Part shown: in pieces, positions 1 through 8,922 of the stretch
Numbering within the stretch: position 1 is the first letter of the stretch
Layout: the number at the start of each line of letters is the position of its first letter
Assembly (NCBI RefSeq): GCF_000967545.1
Contig: NZ_JXXV01000027.1
Location: 45,702-109,701 of the forward strand
Direction of reading: 5' to 3'
Source: Vibrio galatheae
GTDB lineage: Bacteria > Pseudomonadota > Gammaproteobacteria > Enterobacterales > Vibrionaceae
Length of the DNA stretch: 64,000 bases
Made by a program: the position numbers and the translations under genes
The notes under the pieces: generated by a model
What the model was told of the DNA's origin: nothing
Seen by the model: only the letters and a program-made list of their open reading frames with translations
The model's database searches: none

Positions 1-147
1 CATGCGGTGTTAGACGGTCAGGTTGTTCTTGTCGGTGAACAAATCGGTGGCTATAAGATCAGCCACATAAAGCCAGATACGGTGACTTTAGTTAAGGGCG
101 GTAAGTCTTGGAATTTAAATCTCTTCTCTCTGGAAGTGAAACAGTAA
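1..147 (+). CDS. mshK: MSHA pilus biogenesis protein MshK, C-terminal part (5' end outside window)
   Basis: The first 48 codons are open in frame 1 and end at a TAA at 145-147, 15 bases before mshL. The visible tail has the pattern of a small PilP/GspC-like periplasmic protein (glycine, hydrophobic and beta-rich: VLVGEQIGGYKI, then a VTLVKGGKSWNLNLF end). Identification rests mostly on position, since MshK directly precedes the secretin gene mshL in Vibrio MSHA loci. Only the C-terminus is present, so length and signal peptide cannot be judged. Confidence 0.7.
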   Translation, partial: HAVLDGQVVLVGEQIGGYKISHIKPDTVTLVKGGKSWNLNLFSLEVKQ

Positions 148-162
148 GGTTAGTGGGAACGT

Positions 163-1824
163 ATGCATAAACTCGCGATTGCAATCACTGTGACAAGCTT
201 ATTAGCTGGTTGTGCTATGGGGCATAGGGATCCTGTAGAGGTAAAAGGGGCGATTAATCAATCGATTAATGAGAGCAATAGCCGCTCTCTTGAGACGCTA
301 CCTGCTTCGGTTGAAGCTGATCTTATGCCAGAGCTGAGCAACGATGATGCGCTGATATCTAAAACCATAAAGCGTTTCAGAATCAAAGCCGATGGCGTCG
401 ACGCGAAGGCATTTTTTGCTAGCTTAGTTAAAGGCACGCAATACAGCGCCGCTATTCACCCTAGTGTTACAGGAAATATAACTGTCAACTTAAACGATGT
501 TTCACTCGATGAAGTCTTAGCTGTTGTCCAAGACATGTACGGTTATGACATTGATAAAGTGGGTAATGTGATTCAAATTTACCCCGCTGGGTTGAGAACG
601 GTCACTATACCTGTCGATTATCTCCAGTTTAAGCGCGCTGGCCGTTCTTTGACGTCAATTTCGACCGGCACTATTACTAATACCGATGATGGTTCATCTT
701 CACGCTCAACAAATACTACGAGTTCTTCGGACTCTAGATCGACCAACAGTACTTCAAGCAATGTTCAGGGCGGCACTGAGATTGAAACAACCAGTGAAAG
801 TAACTTCTGGCCTCAGTTAGAAAAAGCGGTCGCACAATTGATTGGATCGGGTGATGGTCAAAGTGTTGTTGTAACGCCACAGGCCAGTGTGATTACTGTT
901 CGAGCTTATCCAGATGAAATTAGAGAGGTGCGCAACTTTTTAGGCGTATCTCAGCAACGCATGCACCGCCAAGTTATTCTGGAAGCTAAGATTCTCGAAG
1001 TTACGCTCAGCGACGGCTACCAACAAGGGATTAACTGGTCGAAAGCCTTTACTTCCAATGGTACCAACTACACCTTAGGTCAGGGTTCGATTGTTAAGGA
1101 TGCCACTGGCGCGATTTTACCTGCCGTATTGCCAGGGCTGGATTCAATCGGAAGCTTATTGGGCGGCCAGTCAAATCTTGTTATCTCGAGCGGCAGTTTC
1201 GATGCAGTGCTGAGCTTTATGGCGACACAAGGAGATCTCAATGTGTTGTCTAGCCCACGCGTGACAGCATCTAACAACCAAAAAGCGGTGATCAAAGTTG
1301 GTACTGATAGTTACTTTGTTACCGACTTTTCCTCCAACACAGATACCAGTACATCATCAACCAATACCTCTACGGATGTGGAGTTGACGCCTTTCTTTTC
1401 GGGTATCTCGCTTGATGTTACACCGCAAATTGACGACCAAGGTAATGTCTTGCTGCACGTTCACCCAGCGGTGATCGATGTTAGTGAAGAGCGTAAAGAA
1501 ATCAGCTATGGCGATACCAGTTTGACTCTGCCATTGGCAACCAGCTCTATTCGTGAGTCCGACTCTGTGATTCGAGCGCAAGATGGGGATGTTGTCGTCA
1601 TCGGTGGTTTGATGAAGTCTAATACCTTAGATCGCGTATCGAAAGTGCCATTTTTAGGTGATGTACCAGGGCTAGGGCATTTGTTCCGCAATACCACTAA
1701 ACTGACACAAAAAACCGAGTTGGTCATTTTGCTTAAACCATCGGTAGTTGGCGTCAATACTTGGCAGAAAGAATTAGAGCGTTCTCGCGACTTATTACAA
1801 GAGTGGTTCCCTGACGAGCATTAA
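163..1824 (+). CDS. mshL: MSHA pilus secretin MshL (outer-membrane pore lipoprotein)
   Basis: Secretin that forms the outer-membrane channel for the MSHA pilus. The 553-residue protein begins with a lipoprotein signal ending in the lipobox LLAGC (Cys17). Residues about 70-150 form a secretin/TonB N-terminal (STN-like) module. A Ser/Thr-rich low-complexity linker follows at about 165-205. The C-terminal half is the secretin domain, with the conserved GGLM...VPFLGDVPGLGHLF signature near the end. A second short Ser/Thr tract lies near residues 390-405. It is followed after 5 bases by mshM, consistent with one assembly operon. Length and architecture match the PilQ/GspD/MshL group, and the context makes MshL the specific call. 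Confidence 0.93.
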   Translation: MHKLAIAITVTSLLAGCAMGHRDPVEVKGAINQSINESNSRSLETLPASVEADLMPELSNDDALISKTIKRFRIKADGVDAKAFFASLVKGTQYSAAIHPSVTGNITVNLNDVSLDEVLAVVQDMYGYDIDKVGNVIQIYPAGLRTVTIPVDYLQFKRAGRSLTSISTGTITNTDDGSSSRSTNTTSSSDSRSTNSTSSNVQGGTEIETTSESNFWPQLEKAVAQLIGSGDGQSVVVTPQASVITVRAYPDEIREVRNFLGVSQQRMHRQVILEAKILEVTLSDGYQQGINWSKAFTSNGTNYTLGQGSIVKDATGAILPAVLPGLDSIGSLLGGQSNLVISSGSFDAVLSFMATQGDLNVLSSPRVTASNNQKAVIKVGTDSYFVTDFSSNTDTSTSSTNTSTDVELTPFFSGISLDVTPQIDDQGNVLLHVHPAVIDVSEERKEISYGDTSLTLPLATSSIRESDSVIRAQDGDVVVIGGLMKSNTLDRVSKVPFLGDVPGLGHLFRNTTKLTQKTELVILLKPSVVGVNTWQKELERSRDLLQEWFPDEH

Positions 1825-1829
1825 TCATC

Positions 1830-2672
1830 ATGTATCTTGACCATTTTGGCTTCGAAAATTGGCCGTTTCATCTGACTCCAGATACCGAGATGTTTCTTGG
1901 TTTAGCGCCGCACTTCGAGGCCATTCAAATGGTCAACTCGGCACTTGAAATGGGTGAAGGGTTAATCAAAGTTACTGGCGAGGTAGGGACAGGCAAAACC
2001 ATGATCTGCCGATTGCTGGTTAAGCATTTTAAGCACAATGTACAGTTGGTTTTTATTCCTAATCCTGCGCTCAATGGTAGCCAATTACGTTTGGCCGTAG
2101 CAGCAGAACTCGGGCTGGAGTGCAGTAACGAGGCGACGATTGTTGATGAGATACACAAGCAACTGATTCAACTAAAAGCGAACAATAAACATGTGGTTGT
2201 TCTGGTTGATGAAGCGCAAGCACTGAGTGATGATGCGTTAGAGGTGCTGAGATTATTTGGTAACCTCGAAACCGAACAAGAAAAGTTGCTGCAAATTATT
2301 TTACTTGGGCAGCCTGAGTTGGATCAGCGACTTGCAGAACATCACTTAAGGCAATTTCGTCAGCGAATCACTTTTAGCGCGACATTACGTGGCTTAACGC
2401 TTGATGAAGGTGTGGCATACATTAATAACCGTTTGGTGAAAGCTGGAGGCAGCGAAACCTTGTTTAATCTGAGCCAAAAAAAAGCTATTTGGCGTGCGAG
2501 TAGCGGGTATCCACGACTTATTAATCAGATCGGCCATAAAGCCTTGTTATTAGCCTGTAGTCATAAAACACCACAGGTGACGAATGCGCAGCTTTACGAT
2601 GCGATTCACGATACTTACGACAGTTGTAAACCAAAATTTAAAAGCCCGCTGCTATGGGGGTGGAGTGAATAA
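1830..2672 (+). CDS. mshM: MSHA biogenesis protein MshM, ExeA-type AAA ATPase
   Basis: A cytoplasmic AAA ATPase of the ExeA/GspA type, 280 residues. Walker A GEVGTGKT lies at residues 50-57 and the Walker B strand VVVLVDEAQ at about 122-130, followed by an arginine-rich sensor region (LRQFRQRITF). The start MYLDHFGFENWPF is typical of the family. ExeA relatives help place or assemble secretins, so a role with MshL is the likely function; this is family inference. It sits 5 bases after mshL, and its stop codon directly abuts the mshN start, which suggests translational coupling. Confidence 0.92.
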   Translation: MYLDHFGFENWPFHLTPDTEMFLGLAPHFEAIQMVNSALEMGEGLIKVTGEVGTGKTMICRLLVKHFKHNVQLVFIPNPALNGSQLRLAVAAELGLECSNEATIVDEIHKQLIQLKANNKHVVVLVDEAQALSDDALEVLRLFGNLETEQEKLLQIILLGQPELDQRLAEHHLRQFRQRITFSATLRGLTLDEGVAYINNRLVKAGGSETLFNLSQKKAIWRASSGYPRLINQIGHKALLLACSHKTPQVTNAQLYDAIHDTYDSCKPKFKSPLLWGWSE

Positions 2673-3698
2673 ATGAGTGTCATTAATCATGCACTTTCAC
2701 AGCTTGCCAGTGAACAAACCAAGTTAACTGGCGAAATCAGTAAAGCAGACGTGAAGCCAATCAAGCAACGCGCGGTATTACCTTGGGTTGTTGGAAGTTT
2801 TAGCTTGAGTTTGGCTGTTGGAGGCTGGGCGCTGTCACAACAATCGCCAACTGAGCTTATCCATCAATCTGTACCTGAAAAGAGTGCAGTAACGGAGGCT
2901 GTTTCTCCAACCACTAAAGTGGCCGTCATCGAACAACCCATTTATCACGTCGTCAGTGAAGAAAATATTGCTCATGATGTGAAAATAGCGAAGGCAACCT
3001 CGACTCCAAACCAAGACTTTTCATCATCGCCAGAGCCAGCCAACGTCGCTGAAGTCGCACCAGCTGAAACTCAGGGCATGGTGGTGATTGAGCAAGTTGA
3101 ACTGACTCCGCAGCAGTTGTCGCTTAAGGCGCAAGAAAGCGCAAAAAAAGCCTTAGACAGCAATAACCTCTCTGAGGCGCTTAACCTCTATGCAGAAGCA
3201 TTACGCTATACGCCACACAACAAACAAGTCAGAAAACGTTTAGCCGCTCTTTATTACGGTAAAGGGGAGCTGCGTAAAGCGGCAGATATTCTGCAGAAAG
3301 GTATCGTGCTAGACAATCATGATTCGACCTTACGCCTCTCTTTGGCAAGAATGTTAATGAAAGAGCAACAAAATGCGGTGGCATTGACGGTCTTGACGGC
3401 ACTGCCAGAGTCTGCTTCTGTCGAATATCTGTCGTTAAGAGCGGCGCTAGCGCAAAAAGAGCAGCAAGATAATCTGGCACTACAAAGCTATCAAAAATTG
3501 GTGCAACTCGAACCACAAAGCGGTCGCTGGTGGATGGGACTAGGTATTTCGCAAGAGCGCGAGTTTGAGCTGACAGAGGCTAAGCACTCATATCAACAAG
3601 CGTTGGGTAAATTAGGTCTTTCCAGCCAATCTCAACAATTCATCCGTGATCGTATCGCCTTGATTAGCAGTTTAGAGGAGCAGCCGAGTGAAAATTAA
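2673..3698 (+). CDS. mshN: MSHA biogenesis protein MshN, TPR-repeat membrane protein
   Basis: A 341-residue protein with a short cytoplasmic N-terminus, one membrane segment at about 35-55, a long low-complexity periplasmic linker (Ala/Val/Pro/Glu rich, about 60-145), and tetratricopeptide-like helices from about 150 to the end (for example AKKALDSNNLSEALNLYAEAL). This layout resembles GspB/ExeB-like partners of ExeA ATPases, and mshM lies immediately upstream. It ends with an 11-base overlap into mshE. Confidence 0.9.
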   Translation: MSVINHALSQLASEQTKLTGEISKADVKPIKQRAVLPWVVGSFSLSLAVGGWALSQQSPTELIHQSVPEKSAVTEAVSPTTKVAVIEQPIYHVVSEENIAHDVKIAKATSTPNQDFSSSPEPANVAEVAPAETQGMVVIEQVELTPQQLSLKAQESAKKALDSNNLSEALNLYAEALRYTPHNKQVRKRLAALYYGKGELRKAADILQKGIVLDNHDSTLRLSLARMLMKEQQNAVALTVLTALPESASVEYLSLRAALAQKEQQDNLALQSYQKLVQLEPQSGRWWMGLGISQEREFELTEAKHSYQQALGKLGLSSQSQQFIRDRIALISSLEEQPSEN

Positions 3699-5412
3699 AT
3701 TAAGAAAACGCCTCGGTGACTTACTGGTAGAAGAAGGCATTATTACTGAGCAGCAAGTGGAACAGGCACTCAGCGCACAAAAGACGTCAGGCCGTAAGCT
3801 GGGGGCAACACTGATTGAACTCGGTTTTTTGACCGAACATCAAATGCTGTCGTTTCTTTCCCAACAGCTCAATATTCCACTGATTGATTTGAATCGCGCA
3901 GATGTTGATATTGACGCTGTACAACTGCTGTCGGAAGTTCACGCTAGGCGTCTACGCGCTTTAGTCATTGGCCGAGACATGGACACCTTGCGTGTGGCGA
4001 TGAGTGATCCCGCTGACCTATTTGCTCAAGAAGCTCTGCTTGGTCAATTGTCTCAATACGCTATCGAGTTTGTCATCGCTCCTGAAGGACAGTTGGTGGA
4101 AGGGTTTGATCGCTATTACCGCCGAACCAAAGAAATTGCGTCCTTCGCTGAACAGCTACAGGCTGAGCATCAAGTCACAGAAGCGTTTGATTTTAATATA
4201 GAGGGTGAAGATAGCGACGAAGTGACTGTCGTTAAACTGATTAACTCTCTATTTGAAGATGCGATTCAAGTTGGCGCATCGGACATTCATATCGAGCCAG
4301 ACTCAGATGTATTACGCCTACGTCAGCGTATTGATGGTGTATTACACGAGACCTTACTCAGCGAAGTGAATATTGCCTCAGCGCTCGTATTACGTTTAAA
4401 GCTGATGGCCAACCTCGATATTTCAGAAAAACGCCTACCACAGGATGGACGTTTTAACATTCGCTCCAAAGGACAATCGGTTGATATTCGTATGTCGACG
4501 ATGCCAGTCCAATACGGTGAATCGGTGGTGATGCGTTTACTCAATCAGTCATCTGGTGTACGTAAACTGGAAGAGTCAGGTATACCACCTCATCTACTTG
4601 AAAGGCTACGACGTCAACTGCGTCGTCCTCATGGCATGATTCTCGTCACTGGGCCAACGGGTTCAGGCAAAACGACCACCCTTTATGGCGCACTCAACGA
4701 GCTGAATGAACCGGGTAAAAAAATCATCACTGCCGAAGACCCAGTTGAATATCGTTTACCGCGAGTGAACCAAGTGCAGGTTAATCCTAAGATTGACCTC
4801 GATTTTTCAACCGTATTGAGAACCTTCCTCCGTCAAGATCCGGATATTATTCTGGTGGGGGAGATGCGAGATCAAGAAACGGTAGAAATAGGCTTACGAG
4901 CCGCGCTGACAGGTCACTTAGTTCTCAGCACGCTGCATACTAATGACGCAATAGACAGTGCTTTGCGTATGATGGATATGGGCGCACCGGGGTACTTAGT
5001 CGCGAGTTCAGTACGTGCCGTTGTCGCGCAGCGACTGGTGCGTAAGGTGTGCTCGGACTGTAAAACCGAAGCGCCGTTGGATGATGCGCGTAAACAGTGG
5101 TTGGCGCAGCGTTTCCCAAATCAAGTCAGTGCGAGTTTTGTTAAAGGTCGTGGGTGTCAAAAATGCAATCTAACCGGTTATCGTGGCCGAATCGGCGTCT
5201 TCGAGATGTTAGAGCTGGAGCAAGAGATGATGGATATGCTGCGGGCAAATGACGCGGTTGGCTTCTCGAAAGTCGCTCGTCAGTCAGCAAGCTATAAACC
5301 GTTACTCGCCTCGGCGATGGAGTTGGCATTGCAAGGTACGATCAGTTTAAGTGAAGTGATGAGTCTAGGTGAAGGAGACTCATCGGGTTACGCACAAGCA
5401 ATTTATATCTAG
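3688..5412 (+). CDS. mshE: MSHA pilus extension ATPase MshE with N-terminal c-di-GMP-binding (MshEN) domain
   Basis: GspE/PilB-type hexameric ATPase that powers pilus extension, 574 residues. The start is GTG at 3688, inside the end of mshN, with GAGGAG at 3675-3680. The N-terminal domain carries two tandem MshEN-type motifs, RLGDLLVEEG (residues 8-17) and KLGATLIELG (37-46), each followed by a long helix. In V. cholerae MshE this motif pair binds cyclic di-GMP. Walker A GPTGSGKTT lies at about 322-330 and Walker B DPDIILVGE at about 385-393. Two CxxC pairs near 455 and 491 form the zinc-binding C-terminal element. The motifs are intact, so the ATPase should be functional and regulated by c-di-GMP. 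Confidence 0.95.
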   Translation: MKIKLRKRLGDLLVEEGIITEQQVEQALSAQKTSGRKLGATLIELGFLTEHQMLSFLSQQLNIPLIDLNRADVDIDAVQLLSEVHARRLRALVIGRDMDTLRVAMSDPADLFAQEALLGQLSQYAIEFVIAPEGQLVEGFDRYYRRTKEIASFAEQLQAEHQVTEAFDFNIEGEDSDEVTVVKLINSLFEDAIQVGASDIHIEPDSDVLRLRQRIDGVLHETLLSEVNIASALVLRLKLMANLDISEKRLPQDGRFNIRSKGQSVDIRMSTMPVQYGESVVMRLLNQSSGVRKLEESGIPPHLLERLRRQLRRPHGMILVTGPTGSGKTTTLYGALNELNEPGKKIITAEDPVEYRLPRVNQVQVNPKIDLDFSTVLRTFLRQDPDIILVGEMRDQETVEIGLRAALTGHLVLSTLHTNDAIDSALRMMDMGAPGYLVASSVRAVVAQRLVRKVCSDCKTEAPLDDARKQWLAQRFPNQVSASFVKGRGCQKCNLTGYRGRIGVFEMLELEQEMMDMLRANDAVGFSKVARQSASYKPLLASAMELALQGTISLSEVMSLGEGDSSGYAQAIYI

Positions 5413-5420
5413 GGTAGAGA

Positions 5421-6641
5421 ATGAAAAGCTTTCGATACCAAGGGCGAAACCTAGATGGCAGTGCTGCGTCGGGGCAGATAGAAGCGCCAACCCAAGAGGC
5501 GGCCGCTGAGCAGTTGATGGGCAAAGGGATTATTCCAATTAACATCTCTTCCCATACCAGTAAGGGTGTGGTCAGTGTCGACTTGAAAGCGCTGTTAACG
5601 CCAGCTATCCCGCTTGAAGTGTTAGTGATCTTTTGTCGTCAACTGTACAGCCTGACTAAAGCAGGGGTACCTTTGCTAAGGTCGATGAAGGGCTTGAGTC
5701 AAAACAGCGCCAATAAGCAGCTTCAGACCGCTCTAGAAGATGTCACACAAGAGTTGACCAACGGGCGAAGTTTGTCAGCCTCGATGCAACTCTTTCCCAA
5801 AGTATTTAGCCCGCTGTTTGTTTCTATGATCCATGTTGGTGAGAATACCGGTCGGCTCGATCAAGCCTTGCTGCAATTGGCGAATTACTATGAACAAGAG
5901 GTAGAAACGCGCAAACGGATCAAAACGGCGATGCGCTATCCGACATTTGTGATCAGCTTTATCGTCATCGCCTTGTTTATTCTTAACGTCAAAGTGATCC
6001 CGCAGTTTTCGAGTATGTTTGAACGTTTTGGCGTCGATCTTCCGCTCCCGACGCGTATTTTGATCAATACGTCAGGTTTTTTTGTCAACTATTGGCCAAT
6101 GATGATTGCCGTTATTGTGGGGAGCCTGTTTGGTTTTCGGGCATGGTTGAGTACGGCGAAAGGGAGAGAAACGTGGGACAGATGGCGCCTTAAAATGCCA
6201 GTCGTTGGCGAGCTGATCAATCGCGCTCAGTTATCACGTTTTTCACGTACATTCGCCTTAATGCTAAAAGCTGGCGTACCATTGAACCAATCTTTAGCGC
6301 TCTCTGCTGAGGCACTTGGTAATAAATATCTTGAGAATCGTTTAATGGAAATGAAAGCATCGATTGAGGCAGGTGGCGCCATCTCTTCGACGGCAATCAA
6401 TAGTGGCGTATTTACGCCACTCGTCATTCAAATGATCAGCGTGGGTGAAGAAACAGGTCGAATTGATGAGTTACTGCTTGAGGTCGCGGACTTTTATGAT
6501 CGAGAAGTGGATTACGATCTCAAGACTCTTACGGCAAGAATTGAGCCTATTCTGTTGGTGATAGTGGCTGGAATGGTATTGATTCTCGCACTCGGAATCT
6601 TTCTGCCGATGTGGGGAATGCTGGATGCGATTAAAGGGTAG
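5421..6641 (+). CDS. mshG: MSHA inner-membrane platform protein MshG (GspF/PilC family)
   Basis: Polytopic inner-membrane platform protein of the type IV pilus machine, 406 residues, the usual PilC/GspF size. Two homologous T2SSF domains (about 70-190 and 270-395) each carry the pattern VFSPLFVSMIHVGENTG or VFTPLVIQMISVGEETG. Membrane segments are visible at about 170-190, 220-240 and 375-397. It lies 8 bases after the partner ATPase gene mshE, and the following mshF starts inside its last codons. Confidence 0.94.
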   Translation: MKSFRYQGRNLDGSAASGQIEAPTQEAAAEQLMGKGIIPINISSHTSKGVVSVDLKALLTPAIPLEVLVIFCRQLYSLTKAGVPLLRSMKGLSQNSANKQLQTALEDVTQELTNGRSLSASMQLFPKVFSPLFVSMIHVGENTGRLDQALLQLANYYEQEVETRKRIKTAMRYPTFVISFIVIALFILNVKVIPQFSSMFERFGVDLPLPTRILINTSGFFVNYWPMMIAVIVGSLFGFRAWLSTAKGRETWDRWRLKMPVVGELINRAQLSRFSRTFALMLKAGVPLNQSLALSAEALGNKYLENRLMEMKASIEAGGAISSTAINSGVFTPLVIQMISVGEETGRIDELLLEVADFYDREVDYDLKTLTARIEPILLVIVAGMVLILALGIFLPMWGMLDAIKG

Positions 6642-7104
6642 TCTGGTTCGCTATATCGAGCGCTCTCGGCTTGCGATTTGGTTGCTGGTTATCACTTGTT
6701 TGATCATGAGCTTTATGTTGGTGTGGCAAAACGTGGTTAAAGAAGCCGACCAATCTGCCATGTTGCTTGCAAGTCAGCGAATTGTAGAGCGAGCCAGTTA
6801 CTACAAGCAACAGTGGTTGCTGGCTGGGCAACAGCCGTCTTTAACGATTGAAGGCCAAACGTTGAACTACACTAACATGGGGTGGGTTAAACCTTTGGAC
6901 GATAAGCAACAAGTGGATTGTGTGTTGTGGCTTGATATTTTGCATCCGCAACATGAAATGATGGGAGCGAAACCTATCGCGATTGAAAACAAGACTGATG
7001 CGAGTGACTTTTGGTGTGAGTACTTTTTGTCAAACAATACCATGATCTCTATCAGTTTGATTGATAATAAATTTATAGCAAAGGCTGGTTTCTTGGCGCA
7101 GTAG
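6625..7104 (+). CDS. mshF: MSHA biogenesis protein MshF
   Basis: A small protein (159 residues) with one N-terminal membrane segment at about 15-35 and a periplasmic remainder. No catalytic motif is visible. The start overlaps mshG by 17 bases, which fits translational coupling. It is named MshF by position between mshG and mshB and by its single-pass architecture. It is the last gene of the assembly unit before a promoter-like sequence at 7110-7152. Confidence 0.82.
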   Translation: MRLKGSLVRYIERSRLAIWLLVITCLIMSFMLVWQNVVKEADQSAMLLASQRIVERASYYKQQWLLAGQQPSLTIEGQTLNYTNMGWVKPLDDKQQVDCVLWLDILHPQHEMMGAKPIAIENKTDASDFWCEYFLSNNTMISISLIDNKFIAKAGFLAQ

Positions 7105-7109
7105 TATTA

Positions 7110-7152
7110 TTGACACTTTCAATATGGCGTATTAGTGCAAGTTCCGTATAAT
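7110..7152 (+). promoter_or_regulatory. Candidate promoter of the pilin unit (mshB onwards)
   Basis: A perfect -10 hexamer TATAAT lies at 7147-7152, 30 bases before the mshB start. A TTGACA at 7110-7115 is too far (31 bases) to serve as its -35, and the best-spaced hexamer near 7124 is weak. The position agrees with the known split of the Vibrio MSHA locus into an assembly unit and a structural unit. Confidence 0.45.
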
Positions 7153-7182
7153 GCTAGGTACAAAACTGTAGGTAATGAATAT

Positions 7183-7749
7183 ATGTCAAACAAACAGTCT
7201 GGTTTCTCGTTAGTTGAGCTGGTTGTCGTGATCGTGGTAGTGGGTTTATTAGCGGTCGCAGCCTTACCGCGTTTTCTTGATGTCACGGATGAAGCGAAAA
7301 AAGCCAGTGTAGAAGGTGTTGCTGGTGGCTATGCCACAGGTGTGTTATCTGCAAGAGCGCAATGGGAAGCAGAAGCAAGACCGTCAATTACTATCGGAAC
7401 GGATGTTCGCAATACCGTAAACTATGATGGTGTTGATTTTTGGCTAACCAGTAGCAGCCAGTCGGGTGGTGACTTTAGAGATGGCTACCCGTATGCGGTG
7501 AATACCGACAACGCTACTTTTCCTACTAGTTTAACTAATGAAATCTGTATAGATTTGATGGAAAATTTACTTCAGAATCCGCCACAAGTGGGGACGGTAA
7601 CCCAAGCTCAAGCGGATTCTAATATTAAGTATTCAGCACAAGCAGATAATGCTGCCTCGACTTGTACTTATATTCAACAAGAAGGCAATAGCGAACATCA
7701 GTTTGTCTATGAAATTGAAACAGGTCGCGTGACCGTAACCCTGCAGTAA
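7183..7749 (+). CDS. mshB: MSHA minor pilin MshB
   Basis: Type IV pilin-like protein, 188 residues. The start at 7183 is chosen because it gives the short leader MSNKQSG before the prepilin peptidase site (G^FSLVELVVV, Glu at mature position 5); upstream in-frame Met codons would give an overlong leader. The N-terminal hydrophobic helix is followed by a globular domain with a C-terminal cysteine pair. MshA follows after 34 bases. Confidence 0.92.
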   Translation: MSNKQSGFSLVELVVVIVVVGLLAVAALPRFLDVTDEAKKASVEGVAGGYATGVLSARAQWEAEARPSITIGTDVRNTVNYDGVDFWLTSSSQSGGDFRDGYPYAVNTDNATFPTSLTNEICIDLMENLLQNPPQVGTVTQAQADSNIKYSAQADNAASTCTYIQQEGNSEHQFVYEIETGRVTVTLQ

Positions 7750-7783
7750 CGCTGCAGATAACCATTAAAGAGAGATTTTTACT

Positions 7784-8269
7784 ATGAAACGACAAGGTGG
7801 TTTCACCCTAATTGAGTTAGTGGTGGTAATTGTTATTCTGGGTATTCTTGCTGTGACAGCGGCGCCGCGATTTTTAAACCTGCAAGATGATGCTCGCCAA
7901 GCGACGCTAGAAGGCTTCCGTGGTGCGGTAGCTGGTGCAATGGGCATTTCGTACGGGCGCGCAGCTATTGACGGTATAGAAACAGTTCAGTGGGTAACAG
8001 GAACGTCTGAAAATGAGATAGATGGAATCCAGCACTCGTTTGGTTATCCGATTGCTGATAACGACGACGGCATTGGGGCTGCCGTTGATCAATCAGGTGA
8101 CTTTATTGTGATTTCAGATACAGGTGACAGCGGTTCGAATGCTGCGTCAATCGTATATGGTTTTGAAAACTATACTGGTGCTTGTGTTGTATATACAGAA
8201 GCGAACTCTGCCACTGAGCCTGCTACAGTAGTACTGTCAACTACTACTGCTACGTGTACTCCTCCATAA
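7784..8269 (+). CDS. mshA: MSHA major pilin MshA
   Basis: Major structural subunit of the mannose-sensitive haemagglutinin pilus, 161 residues. Short leader MKRQGG, cleavage G^[18 protein letters not shown] with Glu5, then a globular domain. Two cysteines near the C-terminus (ACVVYT and TATC) would form the pilin disulphide loop. The strong ribosome site AAAGAGAG upstream and the terminator directly after the stop fit high expression of a discrete mshBA message. The exposed C-terminal half is the part that normally varies between Vibrio strains. Confidence 0.95.
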   Translation: MKRQGGFTLIELVVVIVILGILAVTAAPRFLNLQDDARQATLEGFRGAVAGAMGISYGRAAIDGIETVQWVTGTSENEIDGIQHSFGYPIADNDDGIGAAVDQSGDFIVISDTGDSGSNAASIVYGFENYTGACVVYTEANSATEPATVVLSTTTATCTPP

Positions 8270-8283
8270 AGTCTACATTTTGT

Positions 8284-8310
8284 AAAGGCCAGCATCGCTG
8301 GCCTTTTTCT
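8284..8310 (+). terminator. Rho-independent terminator after mshA
   Basis: Stem AAAGGCCAGC / GCTGGCCTTT with loop ATC, followed by a T run (8302-8308). It lies 15 bases after the mshA stop and would make mshBA the abundant transcript, with partial read-through or a new promoter for mshC onwards. Confidence 0.85.
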
Positions 8311-8374
8311 TATCTATAGTAATATTAAGATCTCTTATCAAAATCCCTTAAAAAACAATGGCTATAGGCTTATT

Positions 8375-8385
8375 TGGTATATACT
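8375..8385 (+). promoter_or_regulatory. Possible extended -10 promoter for mshCDOPQ
   Basis: TTGGTATATACT at 8374-8385 contains a TGn extension followed by TATATA or TATACT, 34 bases before the chosen mshC start and downstream of the mshA terminator. No good -35 hexamer is visible. This is a weak call. Confidence 0.3.
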
Positions 8386-8418
8386 CAATGGATATATCTT
8401 ACCTCCATGGAAAGGGTC

Positions 8419-8922
8419 ATGGTTAATAGCAAGCTTGCAGGGTTCACCTTAGTTGAATTGATCGTCGTAATTTTGTTGGTGTCGATCGTTTCGGTTTATG
8501 CTTCAAGCCGTTATTTCGGTGCCAGTAGTGTTGACAGCCATCTCATCGAGAGTGAGTTGCTCTCTTCCCTTCGTTTAACTCAGTTACGCGCTATGCATCG
8601 CAATGGCTTTTGTGGTCGCTGGCTTGTTGAAGCCAATCAAGCTGCCCATGTTTCTCCAAGCAAAAGTTCGAATGTTTGCGTCAGTAGTATTCGAGATAGT
8701 GGAGTTGAGAACGATACTTTGGATAGCAGTTTCGTCGATGCGGGCCTAAATGGAACAGTGCTTTCCTTAACGACTAATAATGCTACCAACTATATCGACT
8801 TCAATAGCTTAGGTCGTCCTGCACAATGTACCACTAGCAGTTGTCAATTACGCTGGACGGTGAGTTCGGGGGCGTCAGGACTTATCTGCATCAATACTGA
8901 AGGGGGCATCTATGCGTGTTAA
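8419..8922 (+). CDS. mshC: MSHA minor pilin MshC
   Basis: Pilin-like protein, 167 residues from the ATG at 8419. This start gives leader MVNSKLAG and cleavage G^FTLVELIVV, and has GGAAAGGG just upstream. The ATG at 8407 has no ribosome site and gives a longer leader. GspH/FimT-like globular domain with four cysteines in the C-terminal part. It ends in an 11-base overlap with mshD. Confidence 0.9.
   Translation: MVNSKLAGFTLVELIVVILLVSIVSVYASSRYFGASSVDSHLIESELLSSLRLTQLRAMHRNGFCGRWLVEANQAAHVSPSKSSNVCVSSIRDSGVENDTLDSSFVDAGLNGTVLSLTTNNATNYIDFNSLGRPAQCTTSSCQLRWTVSSGASGLICINTEGGIYAC

Noticed and set aside
7110..7138. TTGACA at 7110 as the -35 of TATAAT at 7147
   Set aside because: The spacing of 31 bases is far too long for sigma-70. 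Only the -10 is kept.
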